From Rhizodiscina lignyota (taxonomy: Eukaryota; Ascomycota; Dothideomycetes; Aulographales; Rhizodiscinaceae), in contig ML978124.1 in NCBI GenBank assembly GCA_010015805.1, positions 806,001 to 870,000 of the forward strand: DNA of 64,000 nt. The letters run 5' to 3'. Position numbers and translations under genes: made by a program. This document shows positions 46,678-57,296 of the stretch, one piece after another. Under the pieces are notes generated by a model. It was not told where the DNA came from. It saw nothing but the letters and a program-made list of their open reading frames with translations, and did not search any database. Within the stretch, counting starts at the first letter, position 1; every line of letters begins with the position of its first letter.

Positions 46678-47424
46678 TCAGATCCTACATAGCGCCTGTA
46701 AGGATTCTGTCGTGCTCTGTTTAGTTTCCTTCACCAGTCCGGCAATGGCTCTGAACTCTTCAATTCCCGCATCTCCCATGCATTCGTATAGCCAGCTCTC
46801 GCTCGTCGTCACAGTCGCACCTTCAGCTCTCAACCTCGCTAATGCAACAGGCACTTCCTCCTTATTACAGCTCGATACGCCATCCGCGAGAACGTATACC
46901 TTGTGGCCGGCCGCCATGAGGTCTAACGCCGTCTGCGTCACGCAGATATGACTCTCAATGCCCACTATTACAGCGGAGTACCTCTGGTTCGGCTGCCTGC
47001 CGAGCGCGTTCCTCACCTCCGGCGTCCACATGGAGAATTTGGACTTGTCCGAGTGAACCAATGTTTTGATACCATTGGGGCCGTCGGAGTCAAGACCAAG
47101 CTCAGAACATGTCTCGCCTAGCTTGGCGCGCTGTTGTGTCGTTGCGAGGACGGGGATGGAGAGGATGGAAGCGGCGCGCAGCATCTTCTGCGTCGTGGCA
47201 ATCACGCGAGGGTACTCGTAGATGGCAGGGCGGAACTTCTCCTGCAGGTCGCATATGCTATCGCCATGGTGTGAGCAGATGTGTAGGAATCCGTTTGGGT
47301 GGCTGCTCGGGTGGGCGGAGAGCGTACAATAGCGCGGGATTCACTGTGGATTGGTTAGACATGTGCATGAGGAGCTTGCAATACTGGAGGTTGGGTACAA
47401 CTTACAAATTCTTCGTTTGGCCAT
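46678..47424 (-). CDS. Isochorismatase-family cysteine hydrolase (Ycac/ISOC1-like), three exons with two very short ones
   Basis: Exons 47424-47406 (19 nt), 47343-47328 (16 nt) and 47257-46678 give 204 residues. The joins recreate MAKRRILNPALFICDLQEKF, the family's opening strand with the catalytic Asp15. The catalytic Lys is Lys85 in SKFSMW, and the nucleophile is Cys117 in GIESHICVTQTALDL, followed by AGHKVYVLADGVSS. All three triad members are therefore present. Introns use GTAAGT...CCACAG (CTAACC branch) and GTACGC...CGATAG. Proteins of this small type occur in mitochondria or cytosol, and most have no proven substrate. True isochorismatase activity is unlikely to be the role here; hydrolysis of an amide or similar bond is more plausible. 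Confidence 0.87.
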
Positions 47425-49200
47425 CTTGCAGTCTATTTGGGTGATCAATTGACAGATTGTCTCGTGTGAGACATGAACTTCTCTGCGGACCTGTCTTGAC
47501 CTGCGGGGGACGTTCGGAATTAAGGTGGGGTTAATTTCTGCCAAGCCTCTCTCGGAGAATAATTCGAACGTTTATCCGTAACGGCGTATTGGCTGACGAC
47601 GGAAATGGAAACACGAATGTTCAAGGCTTCTGGGGCTGAAATGAAACACTTCACTCGCATCGTGGTCGCTAGCTCCAGCTCATCTGAATGGCTGCCTTTA
47701 CTTCATCAACATTTCCTCTTCCTCTGCGCCCGTTCCCGCCTGTGTTTGCCGGTGTGCTTTTGCATTTCTTGGCCTCTGGGGAAAACGTGCCGCAGGGGTT
47801 CAGCCCTGCCGGCGCGTGTTTGGGGAAAGTGGAAATATCGAGGCGGAGAAGCCTGTCCCTGATTCGTTAGCGCAGCGTGATGTCGAGGAGCAGGAGCCGG
47901 AGAGTTCAGGTGAATTTTCGCCGTCACGCAGCGGAAGGAACCGATGCAGATCCACGCTAGAAACCCGTGCCTCCTCGGTGCAGGAGGCGCTTAGGGACTG
48001 TATGTATGTCTCTCCTCACTCAACATTAACTGATCAGGGCTCCGCGATGGCAAAGAAGAGAGGCGCAGCATTGCCTCTCTTTCCAAGGACCCTCACACGA
48101 TGGTGATGTCAGGTGAAGACCTTGCAGATTTGGGACGGTCCTACATCACAGCGTGAGGCGGTTGACCAGCTTCGCCGGCCGCTGCCCGAATGGACAGGAG
48201 CTTTTACGATTTCTAGCCTCTCGACAAGGGAAATGATCGTTCAATAGACGCTGGATCTAGGCACAGCATATTAAAGTTGCACTGGAGTGCCGCTTGATTC
48301 CGTAAAAGATCGTTGCTGACGAGAGGAGTGAAGGATGAGAGTACCAAGTCGCGAAGTACTGGCCTTCACCATGCCACGCCGAGACCGCTCAGCCCCAGTA
48401 AAGGCGTGAGAAAGGCTAGAGTTCTATTTGGAGCGCCCCTCGAGAGTTATTGGTGACCCTGACTCTGCTGCAGCGCTGTACGACAGTTGTGAGGCTATCG
48501 ATTTCGCTTGACATCCCGAGTGAAGCTGCAGGCCGTGATCATATGGCTGCCCTGATGGGCGTCCTTGAATTAAATGACGTGACAGTATTATGCAGAAGGG
48601 CATCCGAATGGGCCTTTTGGGTGCTTTGTCCTGAGTCTCGGTGTGCGGCGTGGAAACATAAGTGCAGACTGATTGCGCGCGCGCAGGTTGTCGTTTCGGT
48701 GTGGTGGTGCTCTGCTCGTTTGGCGCGCCCGGCATGCGTTGTTCCTCCCCGTGCTTGAATCGATTTGGTGATCTCCGAAGGTCGAGTTTAGCCTCCATCA
48801 CGACTTTCCTCGACACCACACTGCACCGCCCCTTCCCGCCGCCTTTCCCCCCCTCAGCGCGTCTGTTTCTGCGTGCCAGACCCGCCAGCTGCATCAGCTC
48901 AAGAACATCACTCAGCATACACGCATTGGCTACCGCTCATTCCTGTGGCGTCCCGACTGTTCAGCTTCTCATCCCGCATTGAGAGCAGGGGCAATTGGCC
49001 CACCTTCGTCCACCAGCCCTACGACTGCACCCGACGCGCCTCTATCCCTTCATTCTACTTGCAAGGCCAGCGAGCGAGCCATTCCACTTCTCTCTGGGCT
49101 TGTTCGCGTCTTTCTCCTCGACGCAGCACACGCACCACCGACACTGCTCCTCACCTGACATCTAACGGCAGCACAAAGAGCTGGGCCGTGCCGATATTGC
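47425..49200. other. Long divergent intergenic region upstream of isochorismatase and nucleotidyltransferase genes
   Basis: 1.8 kb. Frames at 47605-48118 and 48424-48918 are short, overlap on both strands and match nothing. From ~48.78 kb the plus strand becomes C/T-rich (for example the tract around 48830-48860), as in a fungal leader. The nucleotidyltransferase leader may begin here. Confidence 0.5.
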
Positions 49201-52200
49201 ATGGGCGAGTCGCAGCTTTTCGAGCCGAGACTGGTTCACTCTCACGGTACCCAGGGCAGCTTGAGAGGGCTCTACACAAAGCCAGACAACTTTGTTGCAT
49301 CTTCCTTCGGCGGCAGAGTTTCTGCCGATCCTTGTCCTTCGACCCCATCCCTTCTGGCGTCGCGACACCGCCGAACCGCGCAGTCTACCTCAGTTTTCGA
49401 GTTTTCAACCGCGTCTTCTCGACATCACACCAACCCTGCCATCATCGTGCATTCTGTTCAAGCAGACGCCGGCGTGGCGGATACTCCAAGGAAATCGTCT
49501 CCCACTCTGGTCTCGCATCGCGGAGAGCACATAAATGGGAAGTCAACTACAACTGCAAACGGTCCAGCTGGCAGTTTGCCGATAGCCTCGAGTCGGAGCC
49601 CCAACATGGCGGGTAGTAGACACAACCAACACCTCCCTACGCGTCCTCCAATGTTATCTCACCAGTCTAGTTCAGTCCCTTCGACCCCACATCAACATGC
49701 CCGCGACACATTCATCTCTCGATCTCGATCCCCATCACCACATGCAAGTCTAGGTGGTAGTCATTCTCCTCGCTCAACCAAGTCAGAAAGTTACATGGCT
49801 GCCCTTCCCCGTGGTCGTCCAACATGTAAGTATGAGACCGCCGCCGCGTTTGGGAGGAGACGCATCTTGTACGATATTGGAGACGCGCCTCTGGAGAAGG
49901 CGAAGGAAGAACCGAAAGCTTCGTTGAATCCGGATGAGGAGGACAAACTTAGCGGTGACATGCGCGAGTTGTACGACCGGTTATTGCCGACCGCCGAAAG
50001 CGAACAACGGCGACTGAAACTGGTGGACAAACTGGAAAGGATACTGAAGAAAGAGTGGCCTGGGAATGAATTCACGGTACATGTCTTTGGATCATCAGGG
50101 AATCTGCTTTGTACCAGCGAGTCCGACGGTACGCGATGGGACCTCGTATTTCTATAAGACAATTGCTGACGCTCTATCAAAGTGGACATCTGTGTCCAGA
50201 CGCCGTTCAAAAAGCTTGAGACAATGCACCAGCTGGCCGAGGTCATGGCCAACAGTGAGTTTCACTTTCCAACGCCAATTTTCCGATGAACTGACACATT
50301 TCAAGATGGCATGGAGAAAGTTATTTGCATCGCGTCCGCCAAAGTTCCGATCGTGAAGATTTGGGATCCCGAGCTCAAGTTGAATTGCGACATCAATGTC
50401 AACAATACCCTCGCGCTTGAGAATACGCGAATGATCAAGACGTATGTCCAGATCGATGATCGCGTGCGCCAGCTCGCCATGATCATCAAGCACTGGGCAA
50501 AACAGAGAGTCTTGAATGACGCCGGTATGTCTGAGAAGAAAAAAACATGACGTGAATTACGGCTAAAGGAGTACAGGTCTTGGAGGAACTCTTAGCTCAT
50601 ATACCTGGATTTGCATGATCCTCAATTTCCTGCAGACGCGCGATCCGCCAATACTTCCCGCCCTTCATCAGAGGGAACATGAGCGCTATGTCGCAAACGA
50701 CGGCTCTGAGGCTGGTTTCAACGATAACCTTGACGAACTTCGTGGCTTTGGGAAAGACAACAAGGAAACACCAGCGCAGTTACTGTTTCAGTTCTTCCGA
50801 AGATACGGTCATGAGATAGATTACGAGAAGTCTGTCATTTCCGTCCGGCACGGGAAGCTTCTATTGAGAAGTGAGAAGAGCTGGGACTCTGCGAAAGAGG
50901 CGTTATCGCGGTTATGCGTGGAAGAGCCATTCAATACTACTCGTAATTTGGGAAATACCGCCGATGCTACCGCTTTCAGAGGGATTCATTTGGAGATACG
51001 GCAAGCATTTGACCACCTTGCGGATGCTGCGCCGCTCGATAAGCTGTGCGAGCCTTTCGAGTTCCCGCCAGAGGAGAAGAACTTGTTCAAGAGACCTACA
51101 CCTGGAGCCCGACCAATCATGCCTCAGATGCCACCAAATATGCGACGTAATGCTCCTGCGCCAGTTACTATGCGAGCACCTCGAAATCCTCAAGGACTCC
51201 GAAGTTCCCCGGGCTACCGAAGATCGTCAAGCGGCGCGTCATTTGCGAATATGCGACCTCAATATGGTTACCCACAGCAATATCCAATCCCTCACGATGC
51301 GCTCGAACAACTGCGGCAAGGGTTTCTGATGAAGCAAAATCAGATCGACGTGTTGAAGGCACAACTCGCTGCTCAGAGCCACGCACAACACGCTCAAGCG
51401 TATGCACATGCCCACGCTGTCCAAGTTCAAAGTCTTGCACACGCACAGGCGCAGGTACAGGCCGGCCTTGCCGCAACGGCCTCACCGCAGAGACAGGGTT
51501 TCATGAATGGACCACCAACTCCGCAGCTTGATGATGGCAGGGGTCATTCATCTGTGTACAATCCCTACAGCTATTCCTACTATCCACAATATGACCTCAC
51601 CCAACCGATGTCATTAACGGCTTCACAGGATGGCACGAGGACGAACCCAACCTCTCCATCGCTATCGAACGCCATCCCAGCGCGAAGACAGTTACAGCGA
51701 TCAGTGACTGCCGGTGGAATCCAGAGCAGTTCTATTCGTTCGCAGTCCCAGCCTGCAAGGGCGTTGCCGAATCACATGCTCCATGCAGCCGGGTATCAAA
51801 TGCCACTATACGACTCGAACACATACGCACCCTCCACGCAGCAGGTGAATGGCGTCGATGCTGGGCAGGCTTACTCCTCCGACCTTCCACTTCGAGCTGC
51901 CCGGGCGATGTCCATTGCAGAGACGCAGTCGAACTCTGGTTCGCCTCGGGAATATGTGGGTTATCACATCGAGGACTCCTCCCCGCAGATGCAACAGAGT
52001 CTCCCCCAGCCTCAGCCAAAGGTATCAAACTTCCATCTCCCGCCAATTCCCTCGTACGGCGACCTTCGGAGGCAGAGGGGAGGCAACGATCTTCAGCTGC
52101 CAGTTTCAATATCGGCCCGTCGGGCTTCGCGCTCGCCATCTCCGCTTGGTCATATACGAAGCTTCTCAACAGCCAGTGGTCTACGGTCTGCACCACTACC

Positions 52201-53191
52201 ATCAATGCCATTACCGCGTCAGAGGAATGATCCAGTTCAGCATATACCCGAGAGCATCGGCCCGCTGGTTGTTAACGGCTCCTATGCGTCGACTTCACCT
52301 CCAGCATGGGATTCTCAAAGCACTCCTGGCGAGTCGCAGGCTGAATTGACTGATCAATTCGCGGCGGAATTTGCGTCGACTGTGAATGCTCCGGCTCACG
52401 TACAGTCTGCCTATGACGTCTTTGGAATTCAGCACCCTGTCGAGACTGCTTCCGAAGCATCAGTGACCGATAGTGAGCACGCCCCAATGACGGCACAGAT
52501 CAATGGTACTCACGGCGAGTCTGCGAAGGGTCCTAATGGAATTGTCATTGCTTCATCCACTCCGCAGCAAGCCTCGGAGCCCTTCCCGCCATTAACCGGT
52601 ACCTCTCCAGAGATTGTCCACTCACCAGAAATGGCAACATTGACGGCTTCGCCATCTCCCGCGCCTGTCACAGCCAACAAATCACCATGGCGAGAAGTTG
52701 CTGCAAACCGAGGCCCCGTTCCTCCACTAGATCTGTCAGGGGTCTCAGATGTCCCGAAGGCTCTCACCTCTGGCAAAGCCCTTCTTTCGCCTGTCATAGA
52801 GACACGCACACCCTCACCCACAGCCAATCGCCGAGGTGGAACTCCTAAGGCATTTAGGACGAACGGTTCAATCTCTATCGCGAATGGCACGCATGCCGAG
52901 TCGAGCAAGAGCGATATGCATCACAATGAGAAAGTGAGCGCTGCAAAGGAATCTGCTCCTGCGCCGCTGGCCAACCGTACGAACAAGTCAAATACGCCAA
53001 AGGCAGAGGCAGGATCGGAGAAGAGCAACTCGGCCTCAAACTCGAAGCCACAGCAGCAGCAGTCCGGACAGTGGCAATCCGCGGCTGGTAGAAAGAAGAG
53101 GCGTGGAAGAACGAAATCGAATGCCAGTTGGGCGAAGCCAGGAGAAGGTGAGCCAATGCCCGCGAATGAGGCTGAGCGGAAAGGAGGATGA
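49201..53191 (+). CDS. Non-canonical poly(A)/uridylyl transferase (Cid1/CutA-like)
   Basis: Four exons, 49201-50128, 50183-50254, 50306-50524 and 50577-53191, give up to 1,277 residues. A well-placed ATG at 49606 (residue 136) is a strong alternative start, since the part before it is Ser/Pro-rich leader-like sequence. The polymerase-beta fold is clear: FGSSGNLLCTSESDVDICVQ with Asp309 and Asp311 spanning an intron, Asp362 in LNCDINVNN, then KTYVQIDDRVRQLAMIIKHW and LGGTLSSYTWICMILNFLQ. The PAP-associated domain follows around 460-560. This family adds U or C/U tails to RNA 3' ends; Aspergillus CutA/CutB are relatives with long tails like this one. The last ~700 residues are Gln/Ala/Ser/Pro-rich and disordered, ending in a basic KKRRGRTKSN patch that may bind RNA. 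Confidence 0.88.
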
Positions 53192-54602
53192 GTTTTCCGC
53201 GTCGTGCGAAACAGTTGGCTCTCACCTGGAAATCGATAGGGAGATACGAACAACAAGAAAAACGAGCGCGGTTCAAAGCGAGTAGAGACTACCATCAGCG
53301 TTCTCGATCCACAGACGCTAGCAGTGATGCAACAGACAACTATATCGAGCCGCATGGGGAGTTGGCGGGAGATGACGTTTTTCGACTTGAACTGAACGCA
53401 TGGAGTTTGTACCACGCGTGAAGCGATTGATTGGGCGTTTTCAGGGAGTCCCCAAAGGTACATTATAGTGTACGCTGCGAAACGTCGTTACCCTTTGGGT
53501 TTCTTGTTTCCCGTCTCGCTCTGGTAGTTTCTCACTTTCCTGTTTTTCTTGGGTTTCCTGGAGCTTTTTTCATGCGAGGTACTCTTGTTTTGCGGCACAG
53601 CGCGGGACTCAGAACTTTTTATTCTCTCGGTTCTGAATGGGATCATCGGAACTTGGGACTAAAGTTTTCTCCTTGTCTCACTTGTTTCTTTTTCGCCTGC
53701 CAATCAACAAACTGTTGGCTTTGAGGGCGCCTTCTTTGATGTATAGATAGCAGTCTCAACTAAGGTTCGGCTTTTTCGAACCACCGTGAACTTGGGGATA
53801 GGCCTGGCCGGGTAGTGGATACATAGGCTTGAACAATGACAAAAAAACAATTCAAAAGAAACGCTAGTCTGATTGAGATTGTGATGGGCGGGCTGCTGCG
53901 AAGTGGGGCAGACAGAGAGTTGGACCGTCTCTGGGCTTTATTCTACTTCCCCCTCGATAAGCAATGGATTGCAGATTTGTTTCAGATTACTCGTCTTCCG
54001 CACAGCTTGTACGTCAGTCTCGAGAGCAATCTCGCCTCTGTCCGCCCTTCTTCCGATATCCTACAGCGCTACAGAAAATTTGGAATAGTGTCCCGATTGC
54101 CGCTCCGACGCTCTTCTCGTGCGATACGCACGCGCCCACTTGATAAATCAGACCTCTAACTCCCGTCACCGGTCTTCCACCATCCCACGACACCTTAGAC
54201 CGCTGGATGAACTCCCGGTACGCCTTATTCATGATGTTCGAACAACTCGGCGCAATATCGACTTCAACAAAACTTTCTTGTCTATCCCCACGCGAACGTA
54301 AGTTCAAATTCACATTCTTCAGTTCATCATCAGTTTCGCAGCAATTTTTTTAAATTTCGAAATCTCTAATACCTTGGATTTCGAAGACTACTTACAACAC
54401 TGTCCGATGACCCGACGTTGTAGTCCTGTACCGTTCGAAGATGAGTGCTGAGCAGGCACCCTGCTGTTACAATCTGACACCGATTTTGAATACCCGAAAA
54501 ACCCTTGATATCATTCTGATTCCAATCCGCACGTGTCATTCTGATTCCATGTCGTCCACTGAAGCCTTTTCTCCGTCATCTCATCGTTAATCCAATCGAC
54601 AC
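53192..54602. other. Convergent 3' intergenic region, no gene recognised
   Basis: 1.4 kb. The first ~500 bp are T-rich trailer of the nucleotidyltransferase gene. Two opposed frames overlap at 53836-54159 (+) and 54014-54313 (-). The minus-strand one contains protein-like text (EVDIAPSCSNIMNKAYREF), but it has no ATG start and no family match, so I leave it as a possible relic. Confidence 0.4.
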
Positions 54603-54850
54603 CTACTGCTCTGCATCTTTCGCAACCTCCTCGTCGTCCACGACTTCTTTCTGATCAGCATCATCCTTCTGAACCACACCAACCTTCTCCTCTGCACCGG
54701 TTCTGTCCTCTGCGATGTCATTCTTCTCTGCAGCGTCCTTCTCCTTTGTAGTGTCCTTCTCCTTCGCAACTTCTTTCTGATCCGCACCATCCTTCTGAAC
54801 AGCGACATCCTTCTGAACAGCGACAGCCTTCTTCTGAATAGCGACAGCAA
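54603..54850. repeat. Minisatellite encoding a charged C-terminal tail
   Basis: The last ~250 coding bases consist of degenerate ~15-18 bp units such as CCTTCTGAACAGCGACA and its variants on the plus strand. They encode xxQKDxA/EKDxx-type repeats. Such tracts change in length by slippage, so the tail is likely variable between strains. Confidence 0.7.
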
Positions 54851-56460
54851 AAGGATTCACTTCAAACTCCTTTAGTACGAAGGGGCATCGTTCCTGAGTC
54901 ATGCTGCCCCACGTGTTGCCTCCAGATGGCGGCAGTCCTTTCATCGCCAGCATAACGCTCCATATGAAGTTGTGTGGAACCTCTTCTCTGCGAGCGCTAT
55001 CTATCAGGTGAAGGTCAGCGTGGGAGCTGAACTTGACCACAAGGACCTTCAGCAGTGGGTCTTGCTCCGGAAGATTGTCATATGCCTCCTTGATCATATC
55101 TGGCGACAGTCCCTCCTTGCAGAATGGGTTTCTCATCTGCGTCCAGATTGCCTGAAGGGTTTCTCGCTTGAGTAGAGGGATGCGGTAACGATCGGCGAAG
55201 AGATAGAGCTTAAGGAGGAGCTCGTAGGGCAAGCGCTCTGGCTGTGCGGAGCCGTCGAAATCATCGACGAGCTTTCGGGAGTGGAGCCACTCGATGAAAT
55301 GGACGATTACCACTGGTTCGGTCTCCGGAAACTCCAGGACGTCCTCAGGTTTGTCCATGAAATAAGGCGATACGGCATAGAGCCAGGACTTCCAAGACTT
55401 GTACTCCTTTTTTTCAGGGCCGATGAGGAGGGTTACAGGTTTGAGGTTCTCAAATCTAAATGTCCAGTTCAGCACTGTCAAGAACTTAATTGCTTTGTAG
55501 AACATACTGATGAGTAGGCCGGAGTCCGTCGGGTAACATATTGCGCATTTTCGGGCGAGAGGCTACTTGGAACTCGAAGGATCCACCCATATTCGCGGTG
55601 TACTCCGCGAATGGAATTGTCTGGCGAGAGCCCTGCTCATTCGAATCTTTATGTGTTGGCAGTTTTCCCCTGCCCGCGATGGAATCGGCAAGTCGATGTT
55701 CCTCTAGAGACCACAGTTCATAAGTCGGCTGCATCGAAATGGACTGGAAGACTACTATTCTCGTACCTTCCTTCACCTTTGTCGGCTCAAACGGACGAGT
55801 GCCGGTGCCTGCATCCTCAGGCAATGCTGTTACGCCTCTTGGAGGACCACCACTGCTTGCAATACTGAGCCCTGCTCCAAATCCTCCAAACGCTCGTGCG
55901 CTTGAAGCCATGGACTGGCCGTTGCCGCCGGCATTGTTGTCAGTCGAGACACGAAGGTTGCTGAAGAGCCCGCCTCCGGTGTTGCTGCCGCTCCCAAAGC
56001 CAGAGTTACCGCCACTCCCAAAGCCAGAGTTGCCGCTCCCAAAGCCAGTGTTGCCGCTCCCAAAGCCAGAGTTACCGCTCCCAAAGCCAGAGTTACCGCC
56101 ACCGAAGAGTCCGCCTCCGGTGTTGTTGCTGCTCCCAAAGCCACCGCTACCGTGACCGAAGAATCCAGGTGAAGGGGCACCTATGGCGGCGAAGAGGCCA
56201 TCTCTCTGAGGACTGCCGAAGCCACTAAAGGTGCTAAGATTTCCCAGGTTGTTGTTGGATGACGTGCTTACCACACTGGCAGTTGGAACACCGCTGGTAC
56301 CGCTTCCACCGGATGCGTCTTGAGCACTCGAGCTGTCGAAAACCTTGCGAGCAGCGCCTTTCATAGCAATGTCTGCTGTGAGCGGATGGGCTCCACATGG
56401 GTGAGTAGCACCACAGATTGCGCACTTTAGTGCGCCGTCGCCGTCATCTCCGCCAGACAT
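54603..56460 (-). CDS. FG-repeat/Nup98-linker-like protein fused to a BTB/POZ domain
   Basis: Two exons, 56460-55508 and 55455-54603, give 601 residues. A Cys/His motif CAICGATHPCGAH lies at ~13-25. A Gly/Ser/Phe/Asn-rich region follows, including tandem GFGSGN units at ~110-160. The stretch GTGTRPFEPTKVKEGTRIVV then FQSISMQPTYELWSLEEHRL resembles the region after the GLFG repeats of fungal Nup98 (FQSI..p-Y..-S-EELRL.DY). The intron (GTATGT...ATTTAG) joins RPTHQ to FENLKPVTLLIG, opening a BTB fold: YKSWKSWLYAVSPYF, then FIEWLHSRKLVDD. The C-terminal ~80 residues are Lys/Glu/Asp/Ala-rich imperfect repeats. BTB proteins dimerise or act as Cul3 adaptors; no further function is evident. The neighbour downstream on the plus strand is a diverged paralogue. 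Confidence 0.8.
55970..56130. repeat. Tandem repeat encoding GFGSGN units
   Basis: Repeated units around CCGCTCCCAAAGCCAGAG (18 bp, with some 3-bp insertions) make up the region and encode successive GFGSGN or GFGSGG hexads on the minus strand. At least six copies are visible. They are nearly identical, pointing to recent expansion. Confidence 0.85.
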
Positions 56461-57296
56461 TGTGTTTTTGTTGCAATAGATGCAACTAGTTCAAGGTCGG
56501 TTGAGTATCTGACCGCAACCTCTGTGGAAGTGGGTTGATGAGGGTGGTGTTTTTTCCAAAGAGGTTGTGGAAGGTAAAGAGAGAGGAGATGTAGAAAGTT
56601 GAGGCCTCGACCTTTAACTACAGGCAGCAGAGAAAGAGGTCTTGGCGAAAGTTTAATTAAAAAAAAGAGGGCTGGTGTTAGGGCTGGTGTTAACAGTACG
56701 TCATGAAGCGAATTGCACTGCCGCTTGCAGATGTGCCTTCACTGCGAAGGGTGTTGGAGGTCGAGATGTTAATACTCTTAAAGACGCTTACTCTCAGAAG
56801 GGGAGCCCGGTGAATAGGCCAATCTCTGTACATAGTGCGAGCTCGGCGGAAGAAGGCGTGTTGGGTACACAGTTTAACCTCTGCGTATAATACAAGCATT
56901 GGCGGAAGAAGGGTTGCCCTTAGTTAAAGCAATGCTCTGTCTATCCATACGAACTGTTAGTTGAACTGTTGTATTGGATCAAAGCAATACTCTACGTACC
57001 TGTGCGAGCTGAAAGTTTGACGCCGACCTCTAATCAAACCAATACTGCATCTGCCAGTGCGAAGTTAAAGTTGAAAGCTTGCTCGAAGTGTGAAACATCG
57101 CTCGAAGTGTGGTGTTCATCATCGATCAGGATTTTAATCTGCTAGCTAACCACATTGAATAAGCTATCCTTTGCAAATTTGTCTGTTGAAGCAATTCGCC
57201 ATTGCTCTGCCATCTGAGATCCATTTTGAATATCTACTGCGCTTCAGCCTTTCCCAGTTTCTCCTGAATGAACTGGTGATGCAGATTCTTCCTTCT
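56461..57296. other. Intergenic between the BTB paralogues
   Basis: 836 bp. It includes the promoter of the FG/BTB gene. Short direct repeats are seen: AGGGCTGGTGTT twice near 56669-56692, CAATACT/CAATGCT-type motifs at ~56930-57045, and GCTCGAAGTGTG twice at ~57082-57113. No gene is recognised. Confidence 0.5.

Noticed and set aside
53836-54313. Opposed frames of 107 (+) and 99 (-) codons
   Set aside because: They overlap each other, the minus-strand one lacks an ATG, and neither matches a family.
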